Below are positions 27,946 to 36,591 of a stretch of DNA of 64,000 bases, piece by piece (position 1 is the first letter of the stretch; each line of letters begins with the position of its first letter). Source of the DNA: Saccharicrinis sp965230625. GTDB lineage: Bacteria > Bacteroidota > Bacteroidia > Bacteroidales > Marinilabiliaceae. The stretch covers positions 434,001 to 498,000 of the forward strand of contig CBDDLL010000002.1 of the NCBI GenBank assembly GCA_965230625.1. Reading direction: 5' to 3'. The position numbers were made by a program, and so were the translations under genes. The notes beneath the pieces were generated by a model. That model ran no database searches and was not told the DNA's origin. It was given only the letters and a program-made list of their open reading frames with translations.

Positions 27946-28632
27946 TTATTCACCGATAAAAATATAACCCACCCCTCTAATTGTTTTGATATATCTGGGA
28001 TTTTTAGGATCATCTTTTAACTTTTGACGTAACCTACTAATTAACATATCTATTGAGCGATCATATACAGCCCAATCTATTCCATGAAGGCTATCCATAA
28101 TTGTATCTCTTGACAAAACCCTGCCTTTGCTTTTTGCAAACATCAATAATAAATCAAATTCATATGAAGACAAATCTAATTGTTCTCCTTTTAGTAATGC
28201 AATATACTTATCAGGATTTAATTGAAGCTCTCCAAATTGCAAACCTATACCACCTTCTTGTTTTTGGTAACGCCTTAAAATTGTTTTAAGTCTGGCGTCT
28301 AACTCACGTGGTTCAAAAGGTTTTGGCAGATAATCATCGGCACCAATTTCCAAACCCACTATCCTGTCTGTAACATCTCCTCTGGCGGTTAACATTATTA
28401 TAGGTACATCACTTTTTTTTCTAATTGTTTTACAAACCTCAAAACCATCCATCTCGGGCATCATTACATCTAATATCACTGCATTTGGCTTTTTCTGCAA
28501 GGCAAGCTCAATTCCTTCAATGGGATTTAAGCAAGAGATAACATTATAACCATTTTTTGACAGATAAGTATTAAGAAGACCATTCAGCTCTTCATCATCA
28601 TCAATAACAAGTATATTCTTTGAGGATTGCAT
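27946..28632 (-). CDS. OmpR-family response regulator
   Basis: A 228-residue regulator. The receiver domain has IDDDEELNGLL, the phosphoacceptor aspartate in AVILDVMMPEMDGFE, IIMLTARGD and LPKPFEPREL. The winged-helix DNA-binding domain occupies about 130-228 (SSYEFDLLLMFAKSKGRVLS, RSIDMLISRLRQKL, YIKTIRGVGYIFIGE). It forms an operon with the sensor kinase. Like other CpxR-type systems near MacAB pumps, it may respond to envelope stress, but nothing in the sequence proves that. Confidence 0.95.
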   Translation of the reverse strand: MQSSKNILVIDDDEELNGLLNTYLSKNGYNVISCLNPIEGIELALQKKPNAVILDVMMPEMDGFEVCKTIRKKSDVPIIMLTARGDVTDRIVGLEIGADDYLPKPFEPRELDARLKTILRRYQKQEGGIGLQFGELQLNPDKYIALLKGEQLDLSSYEFDLLLMFAKSKGRVLSRDTIMDSLHGIDWAVYDRSIDMLISRLRQKLKDDPKNPRYIKTIRGVGYIFIGE

Positions 28633-28748
28633 ATCAATTTATATTCGAAAACTAAAATACTGAAATATTATAACTATTTAGAATAAAGTATAAGGGTGTA
28701 ACTATATGATTTATCCTGTTATTTTTTGAACGTTGATTTTGTAAATAG

Positions 28749-29969
28749 TTATTCACTTTTAAGGGCTTTAATCGGATTAAAGTTTGAAGCCCGGTACGCT
28801 GGATAAACTCCAAACATTACTCCTGTTATCATCGAAAATGCCAAAGATATTATAATAGCATCAACATTAATAAGGGTTTCCCAACTAGAGAAACGGTTAA
28901 GCAAAAATGCTGTTAGACAACCTACAACCACACCAGTTATACCCCCAACACTTCCTAAAAGAAAAGATTCGGATAAAAACTGAAATAAAATATGCCACTT
29001 ACGCGCTCCTATTGATATCCGCAAACCAATTTCTCTTATACGCTCTCTAACAGAAAGAATCATTACTGCCAAAATACCTACACCTCCTATAATTAATGAA
29101 ATTGCTGCAACACCCAATATTAAATAATTAAATGATTTTGATGTTTCGTTAGTTGTTCGAATTGCATTTAACTGATTTATAACTGTAAAGTCGTTTTCTT
29201 TGCCTAACTCTTCAAGTTTATGATTATTTCGCAAGGTGGTAACAATCTCATTTTCTACTTTTCCCATATCATTTTGATCATTTACCTGGATGTATATTTT
29301 AGATAGGTAATCAATATTAAGAACCCGACGAAGAAGTGTTTTATTAGGTATCATTATTACATTATCAATATTTCCTAAATCAGCAGCTGATCCTTTAGGA
29401 TTAAGCACACCTATAATTATAAAAGGTATTTTATTGATTAGAATTACCTCACCAAGTACATTTTTATTTTTAAAAAACTTTTCTGCCATTTGCGAACCTA
29501 AAACGGCAACCCTATCTGAATGCAAATTGTGATCAAATGTAAAAAAAGAACCAGAATTCAATGTATAGTTACGTATGATGGGATAGTCAGCAGTTACACC
29601 TTGTACCAATGAATTTGTTGACTTAGCCTGATATCCAACCTGAAGCATTGTCTCCTGGAAAGCAGACATACGATTTATTGAAGTAACATTAGTTAAATCA
29701 TTAATATCTAACAACTTTAGTGTGGTAACACTTGTTACTTCACGTGCTCTTCCAAAAACCTCGGTAAATTTTCCTGCATTTATCGAAATAACATTTGTAC
29801 CCATGTCTTTTAAAGGCTTTAATGCCTTTTCTTTTGCTGCTTCGCCAATAGCCACAGTAATTATCACGGCCGCAATTCCAATTGCCATTCCTGCTACCGA
29901 AAACCATGTTCTGGATTTATTAAGCAACAAGGCTTTTATTGACAATCTTAAATTTTGATATACTTTCAT
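28749..29969 (-). CDS. MacB-type ABC transporter permease (second permease)
   Basis: A 406-residue FtsX-like permease. One N-terminal transmembrane segment (SRTWFSVAGMAIGIAAVIIT), a large periplasmic MacB core (about 45-270), and three C-terminal transmembrane segments with the FtsX signature (VRERIREIGLRISIGARKWH). It is last in the export operon and probably pairs with the permease at 30056 as a heterodimer. The ATPase is encoded by 31451-32155. Confidence 0.92.
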   Translation of the reverse strand: MKVYQNLRLSIKALLLNKSRTWFSVAGMAIGIAAVIITVAIGEAAKEKALKPLKDMGTNVISINAGKFTEVFGRAREVTSVTTLKLLDINDLTNVTSINRMSAFQETMLQVGYQAKSTNSLVQGVTADYPIIRNYTLNSGSFFTFDHNLHSDRVAVLGSQMAEKFFKNKNVLGEVILINKIPFIIIGVLNPKGSAADLGNIDNVIMIPNKTLLRRVLNIDYLSKIYIQVNDQNDMGKVENEIVTTLRNNHKLEELGKENDFTVINQLNAIRTTNETSKSFNYLILGVAAISLIIGGVGILAVMILSVRERIREIGLRISIGARKWHILFQFLSESFLLGSVGGITGVVVGCLTAFLLNRFSSWETLINVDAIIISLAFSMITGVMFGVYPAYRASNFNPIKALKSE

Positions 29970-29995
29970 TTTAATAGTCTATCTACAAAACAATT

Positions 29996-30040
29996 AGAAA
30001 AAAGCCACCGGACAGACTTCATTCAGTAATCCAGTGGCTT
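29996..30040 (-). terminator. Terminator-like hairpin between the two permease genes
   Basis: AAGCCACCGGA (30002-30012) and TCCAGTGGCTT (30030-30040) pair with one mismatch; on the minus strand the stem is followed by TTTTTT. It follows the 30056-31288 gene and would reduce transcription into the last permease gene. Confidence 0.7.
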
Positions 30041-30055
30041 GATGAATTTTCTATC

Positions 30056-31288
30056 TTAACTTTTTAGAGATTTTACAAGATTTTGCCTTGCCGCTTTACG
30101 AGCAGGAAATACCCCGGCAATAATTCCGGTAGTTACGGAAAGTACAATCCCCACAACAACTGTTTGTACCGGTATAAAAAAGGTAGCGTTAAGCTGATCA
30201 CTCATGGCCTTGGATAACAAAAGCCCCAATGCTAAACCAATTATTCCACCCAATAAAACAACTGCTATACTTTCTGCCATAAACTGACCACTTATATCCA
30301 TATTTTTTGCTCCAACGGCCTTTCTTAATCCCACTTCGCGAATTCTTTGATTTACAGCCATACTCATTAGCACAATGATAACTATTGCTCCTGCCAATAA
30401 AGCAATTGCCGAAATAGCTGGCAATAAAACTGTAAAAACCCTTGTCATTTCTGCCACTAATGCCTTCACCTGAACAGGTGTCATTATTGTAAAATCATCA
30501 GGATTTCCGGATGCAATAGCATGACGTTCTCGTAAAATGCTTCGAACAGTTGATTCTGCGGCTGCACTTTCTTCTTCTGTTTCAAAAACAAACTTTGCTG
30601 CCATAATATAATCAACATTAGCCACGCGTCGCATTAAGGTTGTAATTGGAATCACTATTTCATCATCCAAGTCATTACCGTGAGGATCTGCACCTTGCGC
30701 TTCTGATATTCCAACTACTGTAAAATTATTTCCTGATAATCGGAATTGTTTACCAACAGGATCTTCTTCGCCAAAAAGCTTTGTAGCTACTTTAGGGCCT
30801 ATAACAGCTACTCGTTTCGATCCTTTTAAATCTGCTTCGTCAAAGAATTGACCTTTCACAATTCGCTTATTCCAAAGTTCTTCTCCTTGAATTCTACAAC
30901 CTTTTACTGTCGCAAAATGATTTACTCCATTACGACTCATTTCTGTTTCCGGCATGATAAACAAGTAGTCGTAATCAATAACATTGCCCAATTGATCTAC
31001 TATTACTTCTGTATCCGAGATCTTAAAACTGGTATTAGGTCCGTTTTCATCTTCTCGTAATCCTTCTGCTGCAACTTTCTCGGCAGTAACAACCACATTA
31101 TTGGGCTGTATAAATCGAGCAACATTGTCAAATATTTTTTTCTCTATCCCGTTTCCTATGGTTAAGGTTAGAGTTAACGCTGTAATACCTATTATTATAC
31201 CCAGCATCATAAAAAAAGTACGTGTTTTATTTTTGTTTAGCATGCGTAATCCACTATGGATAATACGACTATATTTTGATTTTGTCAT
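30056..31288 (-). CDS. MacB-type ABC transporter permease (first permease)
   Basis: A 410-residue FtsX-like permease. It has an N-terminal transmembrane segment (TRTFFMMLGIIIGITALTLT), a periplasmic MacB core domain (about 50-270), and three C-terminal membrane segments with VNQRIREVGLRKAVGAKNMD. Together with the ATPase, the membrane-fusion protein and TolC encoded upstream it makes an efflux or export machine. A palindromic element separates it from the ATPase gene. Confidence 0.92.
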   Translation of the reverse strand: MTKSKYSRIIHSGLRMLNKNKTRTFFMMLGIIIGITALTLTLTIGNGIEKKIFDNVARFIQPNNVVVTAEKVAAEGLREDENGPNTSFKISDTEVIVDQLGNVIDYDYLFIMPETEMSRNGVNHFATVKGCRIQGEELWNKRIVKGQFFDEADLKGSKRVAVIGPKVATKLFGEEDPVGKQFRLSGNNFTVVGISEAQGADPHGNDLDDEIVIPITTLMRRVANVDYIMAAKFVFETEEESAAAESTVRSILRERHAIASGNPDDFTIMTPVQVKALVAEMTRVFTVLLPAISAIALLAGAIVIIVLMSMAVNQRIREVGLRKAVGAKNMDISGQFMAESIAVVLLGGIIGLALGLLLSKAMSDQLNATFFIPVQTVVVGIVLSVTTGIIAGVFPARKAARQNLVKSLKS

Positions 31289-31351
31289 TTTTGATGTTTT
31301 TATAGTTATAAACTAGTTCAACCCGCAATATGCATTAGAAAATCTATTATA

Positions 31352-31456
31352 CATTGAAATTACTTCAAAACAAGTCACTTCGCTGCTTCATCTCAACTCA
31401 CCAGAACGATGCTATGTCTCGTTTCGATAAAGCCTTGTTTTATCGTACTTTCAATG
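31352..31456. repeat. 105-bp palindromic element inside the export operon
   Basis: The ends CATTGAAAT (from 31352) and ACTTTCAATG (to 31456), with inner arms CAAAACAAG and CTTGTTTTA, pair imperfectly. It lies between the ATPase and permease genes and supplies the last codons (EVRSEH) and stop of the ATPase gene. It looks like a miniature mobile or REP-like element. Whether it moves is unknown. Confidence 0.5.
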
Positions 31457-32155
31457 CTCACTACGAACCTCTAATACATAATCCGGGTTCAATTTATCTT
31501 CTACTACTTTTCCATCCATGATTCGGATAACACGTTTAGCGTTTTCTGCGATTTCATTATCATGTGTAATCAGCACCAGTGTTTTTCCTTCCTTATTCAA
31601 TTGACGGAATATTTCCATTACCTCGGTCCCTGATTTTGAATCGAGATTACCTGTAGGCTCATCAGCAAAAATTATTTCCGGTTCGTTAACCAAAGCTCTT
31701 GCAATGGCCACTCTTTGTTGCTGACCACCAGATAATTCGTTTGGTTTATGTGATAAACGTTCTCCAAGTCCAACTTTTTTAAGGGCGCTTTCTGCCAAGC
31801 TTTTGATCTCCTTTCTATCAGAGTAAATTAAAGGTAGTTCCACATTTTCTAATGCTGTGGTTTTAGGTAAAAGGTTAAACGATTGAAATACAAAGCCTAT
31901 TTTTTTATTTCTTATTTGTGCCAATTCTGAGTCTTTAAGCTTGCTAACCTCTTTATTCTCCAGATAATAATTTCCTTGTGATGGTCGGTCGAGCATACCT
32001 AAAATATTCATAAGAGTCGACTTACCTGATCCAGAGGATCCAACAATTGCTACAAACTCTCCTTTACCAATGGAAATATTCACTCCATCCAAAGCACGAA
32101 CTTCTTCTCTTCCGTTTTTCGAGTAAACTCTTGAAATATTTTTTAATTGAATCAT
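31451..32155 (-). CDS. MacB-type ABC transporter ATP-binding protein
   Basis: A 234-residue LolD/MacB-type ATPase. Walker A GSSGSGKSTLMNIL, Q-loop FVFQSFNLLPKTTA, signature LSGGQQQRVAIARAL, Walker B IIFADEPTGNLD and H-loop LVLITHDNEIA are all present. It energises the two FtsX-like permeases downstream. The C-terminal residues are encoded by a palindromic element, so the natural end may have been a few residues different. Confidence 0.95.
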   Translation of the reverse strand: MIQLKNISRVYSKNGREEVRALDGVNISIGKGEFVAIVGSSGSGKSTLMNILGMLDRPSQGNYYLENKEVSKLKDSELAQIRNKKIGFVFQSFNLLPKTTALENVELPLIYSDRKEIKSLAESALKKVGLGERLSHKPNELSGGQQQRVAIARALVNEPEIIFADEPTGNLDSKSGTEVMEIFRQLNKEGKTLVLITHDNEIAENAKRVIRIMDGKVVEDKLNPDYVLEVRSEH

Positions 32156-32168
32156 AACTTAAATATTT

Positions 32169-33227
32169 TTATTTGTTAGTTATTATTAAATCTCTTTCCT
32201 TAATTCCTGAAATAATCTCGGTTTTATATTTTCCTCGAAGCCCAACAGAAATCTCTTTTTCAACAGGTTGATTATCTTGTAATACATAAACATAATTACG
32301 ATTTCCTTTTCGTTTAATAAACTTGTTTTTCAATGTCAACACATTATCTCGTTTTAGCGTATAAACATTCACCGAGGTAGTCATTTCAGGTCGTAGTATC
32401 TCATTGCCTTGTTTATTGATTTCAATAATTACAATGTAATTGACTACATTATTAATTATCTCTGCTTGTGGGTAAATAGCTGTTACCTTACCATTAAATT
32501 CTGTATCGGTATATGTATCAACTGTAAAAGAGGCTTGTTGTCCTACTTCAACTCTTCCAATATCTGTTTCATCAACATAAGCCCATACTTCAAGTCGATT
32601 TAAATCAATAATTGAAACAAACGTTGGTGCTGTAATAGTAGCCGAAACTGTTTCGCCTTTTTGAGTTGTTACAGATCCAATAACCCCGGAAATTGGAGCC
32701 GTAATCTTAGTATATCCAAGTTGGATATTGGCAAAATCGAGATTGGCCTGTTCCTGAAGCAATTTAGCTTTACAAGTTTCAAATTCCTTCTCTGCATCAT
32801 CCAGCGCTTGTTTAGAAGCATAATCTTTCTGATTTAGTTTCCTTATACGGTTTAGCTCAAGCTCTGCATATTTTAAATTTACCTGAGCATTATTTACATT
32901 AGCCTCAGAGCTTTTAACTCTTGCCTGATATTCAGCATCGTCCAGCTCGGCCAATAACATCCCCGTATTTACATCATCACCAATGTTTACATACAAGTCC
33001 TTAACTGTTCCCGAAGCTCTGGATCCAATTTTTACTTCTGCACCAACTTGTGGTTTAATAATCCCTGTTGCCAATACCGAAATACTGATATCAGACCTGC
33101 ATACTTTTTGGGTTTTCCATTTTGCTTCTTCGGAATTTTCGTTATTTCCGAAAGCAAAAGCATAAATCATAATTGTGATTGATACTGCTCCTGCTAATGC
33201 TAAAAAACTAATTGTTAATCGTTTCAT
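32169..33227 (-). CDS. MacA-like membrane fusion protein
   Basis: A 352-residue periplasmic adaptor anchored by an N-terminal hydrophobic segment (LTISFLALAGAVSITIMIYA). The biotinyl-lipoyl-like hairpin (about 50-220) contains the long coiled coil (SSEANVNNAQVNLKYAELEL ... QEQANLDFANIQLGYTKITA), followed by beta-barrel and membrane-proximal parts ending ISGIKERDLIITNK. It links the MacB-like permeases to the TolC-like outer-membrane protein. The gene order TolC, MacA, ATPase, permease, permease is consistent with one operon. Confidence 0.92.
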   Translation of the reverse strand: MKRLTISFLALAGAVSITIMIYAFAFGNNENSEEAKWKTQKVCRSDISISVLATGIIKPQVGAEVKIGSRASGTVKDLYVNIGDDVNTGMLLAELDDAEYQARVKSSEANVNNAQVNLKYAELELNRIRKLNQKDYASKQALDDAEKEFETCKAKLLQEQANLDFANIQLGYTKITAPISGVIGSVTTQKGETVSATITAPTFVSIIDLNRLEVWAYVDETDIGRVEVGQQASFTVDTYTDTEFNGKVTAIYPQAEIINNVVNYIVIIEINKQGNEILRPEMTTSVNVYTLKRDNVLTLKNKFIKRKGNRNYVYVLQDNQPVEKEISVGLRGKYKTEIISGIKERDLIITNK

Positions 33228-33232
33228 TTTTT

Positions 33233-34507
33233 TTAATATTTAAATATTCCTGATTTTCTTTCTATGGTTGCTTCTGCCACACGATAAGCCCAAAGTGCGT
33301 TAATGTAGTTTTGTTGAGCACCGAAATAGTCATTTTCGGCATCCAAGAGTTCAAGCATTGAGCTTGTACCCATTTTGTACTCTTCCATCACCATTTTTTG
33401 GTTCTCGGTAGCACTTTCTAACTGTTTAAGTGAATTCTTTATTTGCAATTGAGCCTCTGATAACGACAAGTAAGCTTGCTGAATTTCACTTGCAATAATG
33501 AGCCTTAAGTCTTCATATTCATTATTCACCTGTTCTAGTCTGATTTTCTCTTTAGCAACTCTGTTCTTCTTTGCAAAACCATCAAACAGTTTAAAATTCA
33601 TTGAAATTCCAGCATAGCCATATAATTCGTTATTTAACACTGGTGAATCATTCCAATTATAACCGGCATATGCATTAAATTCCGGCAAATTCTGTCTTTT
33701 GTTGTAAGTAATCCTATAACCTTGCTCTGTTAACCTATATTCAACAATTTGAAATTCGGGTAATGTTTCTTTTGCTCTTATTAAAAAGCTATCGACTCCT
33801 ATTTTTAAATAGAATTCATTAATCTTATGCAAACTATCAGCAGGCTGAATTTTAACTGGTAAGTTATGGCCAATCGCCTTCTTTAAATTTTGAACAGAAA
33901 CTTCTTTTAAAGTCTGAAATCTCTTTTCTAAAATCCTGGCATCAGATAAACGGGTTTCTGCCCTAAGAACATCCGACTTTTTTGCTACACCCAATTTTTG
34001 CCTTTCTAAAGCTGATTCGGCATTTACAGCAATTCGACTTGCCATTTGATTAGATAATCCCTCTAACTGACTATATCTTAACAGGTTTAAATATTGCTGT
34101 GTAATAGTAAAAACAAGATTTTGCTTTTCGATTTCGAACTGCATACTTGCTATTTCCTTATTTGTTTGTGCAATTTTATTCTGAATACGAATTTTCCCAT
34201 TTTGCCAAATGGGTTGAGACACCTCTAATGCTAAATACGAATTAGAATATTCGTCCAATGATTCGTACATATCTGTTAATTGGGCATTTCCTGTTAATGC
34301 AACAGTAGGATAACCTGCACTTTTACTTATTCCAATTCCTTTTTTAGCAATGTCTATACTCTTTTCATTTGCCTTTAAAAAAGGACTGTTTTCGAAAGCA
34401 TATAAAATACAAGAATCTAAAGAGAACTTCTGGTTGGGTACACTTTGCGCAAATAATAAACAAGGCGCAAATAATAGGATTGTTAAATGTTTTATTTTCT
34501 TTCTCAT
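33233..34507 (-). CDS. TolC-family outer-membrane efflux protein
   Basis: A 424-residue outer-membrane protein with signal peptide MRKKIKHLTILLFAPCLLFAQ. Two OEP repeats are visible, each helical with the typical tails (ALERQKLGVAKKSDVLRAET and VMEEYKMGTSSMLELLDAEN). It forms the exit duct for the MacAB-like pump. It is the first gene of the five-gene export operon and its upstream region faces the right cassette array. Confidence 0.93.
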   Translation of the reverse strand: MRKKIKHLTILLFAPCLLFAQSVPNQKFSLDSCILYAFENSPFLKANEKSIDIAKKGIGISKSAGYPTVALTGNAQLTDMYESLDEYSNSYLALEVSQPIWQNGKIRIQNKIAQTNKEIASMQFEIEKQNLVFTITQQYLNLLRYSQLEGLSNQMASRIAVNAESALERQKLGVAKKSDVLRAETRLSDARILEKRFQTLKEVSVQNLKKAIGHNLPVKIQPADSLHKINEFYLKIGVDSFLIRAKETLPEFQIVEYRLTEQGYRITYNKRQNLPEFNAYAGYNWNDSPVLNNELYGYAGISMNFKLFDGFAKKNRVAKEKIRLEQVNNEYEDLRLIIASEIQQAYLSLSEAQLQIKNSLKQLESATENQKMVMEEYKMGTSSMLELLDAENDYFGAQQNYINALWAYRVAEATIERKSGIFKY

Positions 34508-34797
34508 TTACTTCAGTTTTAATTTCTGAAGCAAAGGAAGCTCACCTGTGTAACAGGCATTTCATAGAAATGTAACAGTTTGTAACGAGTAGAATTTTAT
34601 ATAGAGATAGTTAAAGATAGGTTTAGTTTAATGAAGCAATTCAATGATAAAACAATTTTATCATCACAAAATCTTACTCAACAATTAATCGACCCAAATA
34701 TAGCAAGAGCTTAGAACACTGAATGAATGCCAAATACAAACATAGAGGTTCGGTTGGATTTGACATACTTATTACCTATTATTTTTTAAACGCTTTA
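34508..34797. other. Region between TolC gene and right array leader
   Basis: AT-rich divergent intergenic region. I looked here for an integrase fragment because it sits where intI would be in a classical integron. Only a 27-codon frame (34634-34717) is present, with no tyrosine-recombinase motif. The TolC operon promoter should be here but I could not fix it. Confidence 0.45.
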
Positions 34798-34909
34798 CTA
34801 GATGACTTATGAGTTTAAATATTTGACTATTTTTGATGCACAAAGCCATAGATATAATTTAGGTACAAATGAAAAATAAAGGCAATATATATGGTATTAC
34901 AGAAAAGTT
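34798..34909 (+). promoter_or_regulatory. Right array leader with Pc-like promoter
   Basis: A segment of about 112 bp matching 4604-4713 in inverted orientation with about ten mismatches. TTTG (34832-34835), a 19-base spacer and TAATTTAG (34855-34862) form a strong Bacteroidota promoter. The identity ends at AGAAAAGTT (34901-34909), after which the first cassette begins TTGGCATC. Position, conservation and abrupt end are what a Pc/attI leader would show. No integrase gene is adjacent. Confidence 0.6.
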
Positions 34910-34959
34910 GGCATCAATTCACACACATTCAAATTATTATTTATAAATAGAAAACAATT

Positions 34960-35655
34960 ATGGCATTGGGAGTTTATAGATTTAAAGAATTTGAGGCTTT
35001 TGATAAACTTTATCCTTCAGGTATTTACAACGATATGGATACTATAAAGACTTCTTTAAAAACTATGTATGAAGGTACAATATTGAACTTAAAGAAAGAA
35101 GTTGATTCGATGAAGCAAGAGATGAAACAAGACGTTGTAATTGATAATGAAGTCATATACAGTAATGTTGATATTCTTGATTTCTATAGTTCATCAAATG
35201 CAATAAATATTGTCTATAATTCAATGTTTATCTCATTGCACTCCTTTCTAGAAACAAGACTGAGATTTATGTGTAAATTAATTGAGTCAAGAAGTTCTAT
35301 AAAATTAAATGATATTTCAGGAAAAGGAATTTATAAGTATAGAAAATACTTGGAAAAAGTTCATCAAGTAAATTTTGATTCTCAGAAGAATAATTGGGAA
35401 TTGATTTGTCATTATTCTCTTTTGAGAAATAAATTAACACATAGTCAGACTAATGAGATAAATGTAATATCGGAAAAAACTGAATTTAATAAACTTAAAA
35501 AACTTGACCACTTAACTATTATTGAAAGTAACAACTTTGCAAAGTATAAAATAGATAATATTGAGCTAATTGAAGGCTTCTTGCGAGTTGTATCTAATTT
35601 TCTTGAATATGTTTGCATCAAGAGATGTAATTATAGAGGTGAAGAAATTGAATAA
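34960..35655 (+). CDS. HEPN-like unknown protein (first right cassette)
   Basis: A 231-residue, mostly helical soluble protein. Residues about 88-165 include NSMFISLHSFLETRLRFMCK and end with LLRNKLTHSQTN, where RNKLTH fits the R-x4-6-H motif of HEPN-domain ribonucleases and nucleotide-binding relatives. Whether it is catalytic is unclear. If it is, it would fit the toxin or defence genes that cassettes often carry. The cassette boundary 34907-34915 (GTTGGCATC) is exactly complementary to the box GATGCCAAC at 35661-35669 right after the gene. Confidence 0.6.
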   Translation: MALGVYRFKEFEAFDKLYPSGIYNDMDTIKTSLKTMYEGTILNLKKEVDSMKQEMKQDVVIDNEVIYSNVDILDFYSSSNAINIVYNSMFISLHSFLETRLRFMCKLIESRSSIKLNDISGKGIYKYRKYLEKVHQVNFDSQKNNWELICHYSLLRNKLTHSQTNEINVISEKTEFNKLKKLDHLTIIESNNFAKYKIDNIELIEGFLRVVSNFLEYVCIKRCNYRGEEIE

Positions 35656-35660
35656 GAACT

Positions 35661-35850
35661 GATGCCAACACGCTAGTATAAAGCAATTGGCGTTCTTGAG
35701 CATGTGGAAGTTGAGTTTGGCAATCGAACACCGCCAAATCAAAGATTTGGCTTTAGTAATAATAAGATAAAAACAAATAAAAGATTTGGCTCAGCGAAAT
35801 TTTGGAAGGTTTGGCTCGTTAAATTGCCAATCGCTTCATCTAGCCAAACG
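35661..35850 (+). repeat. Long attC-like site after the HEPN-like gene
   Basis: Box GATGCCAAC (35661-35669) is followed by arm CGCTAGTATAAAGCAATTGG and, at 35826-35845, the partner GCCAATCGCTTCATCTAGCC, ending near ACG/TAGGC. The interior holds a perfect hairpin (GCCAAATC, AAA, GATTTGGC) and further TTTGGCT repeats. At about 190 bp it is long for an attC, but the outer boxes match the cassette start exactly. Confidence 0.6.
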
Positions 35851-35876
35851 TAGGCAAAAATTGAGAAGACTCATAT

Positions 35877-36584
35877 ATGAAAATTGGAAATAGCATAAAA
35901 GTTAAACAAGGAGTCTTATCTCCAGATTATGATGACTTGAATATTGGTGGTTGGCAAGGTCGCATTATTGAAATTGATAAGAACCTTGTTACCTTTGAAT
36001 TGGACAGCAAAACATTATCACAATTGAGTGAGAATTATATTATTGAAAGTTTAGTAGAAGAGGTTGATTGGACTTTACTTTCTCTGGAAATTAGTGAAGT
36101 TGAGATTACGCAACCTCGGGATAGTAAGGAAGATGTTTTGCATAAACAGAATGAGATAAATTCAAAATATTCCTGCGAAGAAGAAGAAAAAAGAATTAAA
36201 GAAATATTGAACTCACAAGAAACTTTTGTAACAGAAACTAATTTGCAGAAATATTATAATTATCTAAAGGACAATCTTCAAATATCTTGTGTTCTAACGG
36301 GTATGGAGGATTTTGAATGGGAAGAGCCTTATTTAATTGGGGACTGGAGTAAGGCGGAATATGAAAAGAAAAAGTTAATAAAACCGTCATATACTGACCA
36401 TTTTGAGCTTGTTGATTTTATAAGCAAAATTGATAATTGGAAAGGAATAATAGTTAAGGTAAAAAGATTCTCAGATGATAAAGTATTTGAATTGCCGCTT
36501 TGGGATTTGAAAATAATAGACAAAAATTCATCTGATTATTTGTTAGTTTCAGACTACTCATCTTGGATGACAAATTATCAATAA
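35877..36584 (+). CDS. Unknown soluble protein with SH3-like N-terminus (second right cassette)
   Basis: A 235-residue acidic protein. The N-terminal 75 residues (NSIKVKQGVLSPDYDDLNIG, GWQGRIIEI, TFELDSKTLSQL) resemble a small SH3-like barrel domain that I have seen in proteins loosely annotated as calcium-binding; the rest (MEDFEWEEPYLIGDWSKAEY) repeats a related pattern near residues 190-225. Function unknown. GGCAAAAATTG at 35853-35863, just before the gene, is exactly complementary to CAATTTTTGCC at 36592-36602, just after it, marking it as a cassette. Confidence 0.6.
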   Translation: MKIGNSIKVKQGVLSPDYDDLNIGGWQGRIIEIDKNLVTFELDSKTLSQLSENYIIESLVEEVDWTLLSLEISEVEITQPRDSKEDVLHKQNEINSKYSCEEEEKRIKEILNSQETFVTETNLQKYYNYLKDNLQISCVLTGMEDFEWEEPYLIGDWSKAEYEKKKLIKPSYTDHFELVDFISKIDNWKGIIVKVKRFSDDKVFELPLWDLKIIDKNSSDYLLVSDYSSWMTNYQ

Positions 36585-36591
36585 TGAGAAA

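Noticed and set aside
34508..34797. Possible integrase gene next to the right leader
   Set aside because: No frame of useful length and no tyrosine-recombinase R-H-R-Y motif on either strand; the only small frame is 27 codons.
35661..35850. CRISPR array
   Set aside because: Repeated TTTGGCT-type words are short, irregularly spaced and lack uniform repeats and spacers; no cas genes are present anywhere in the window.
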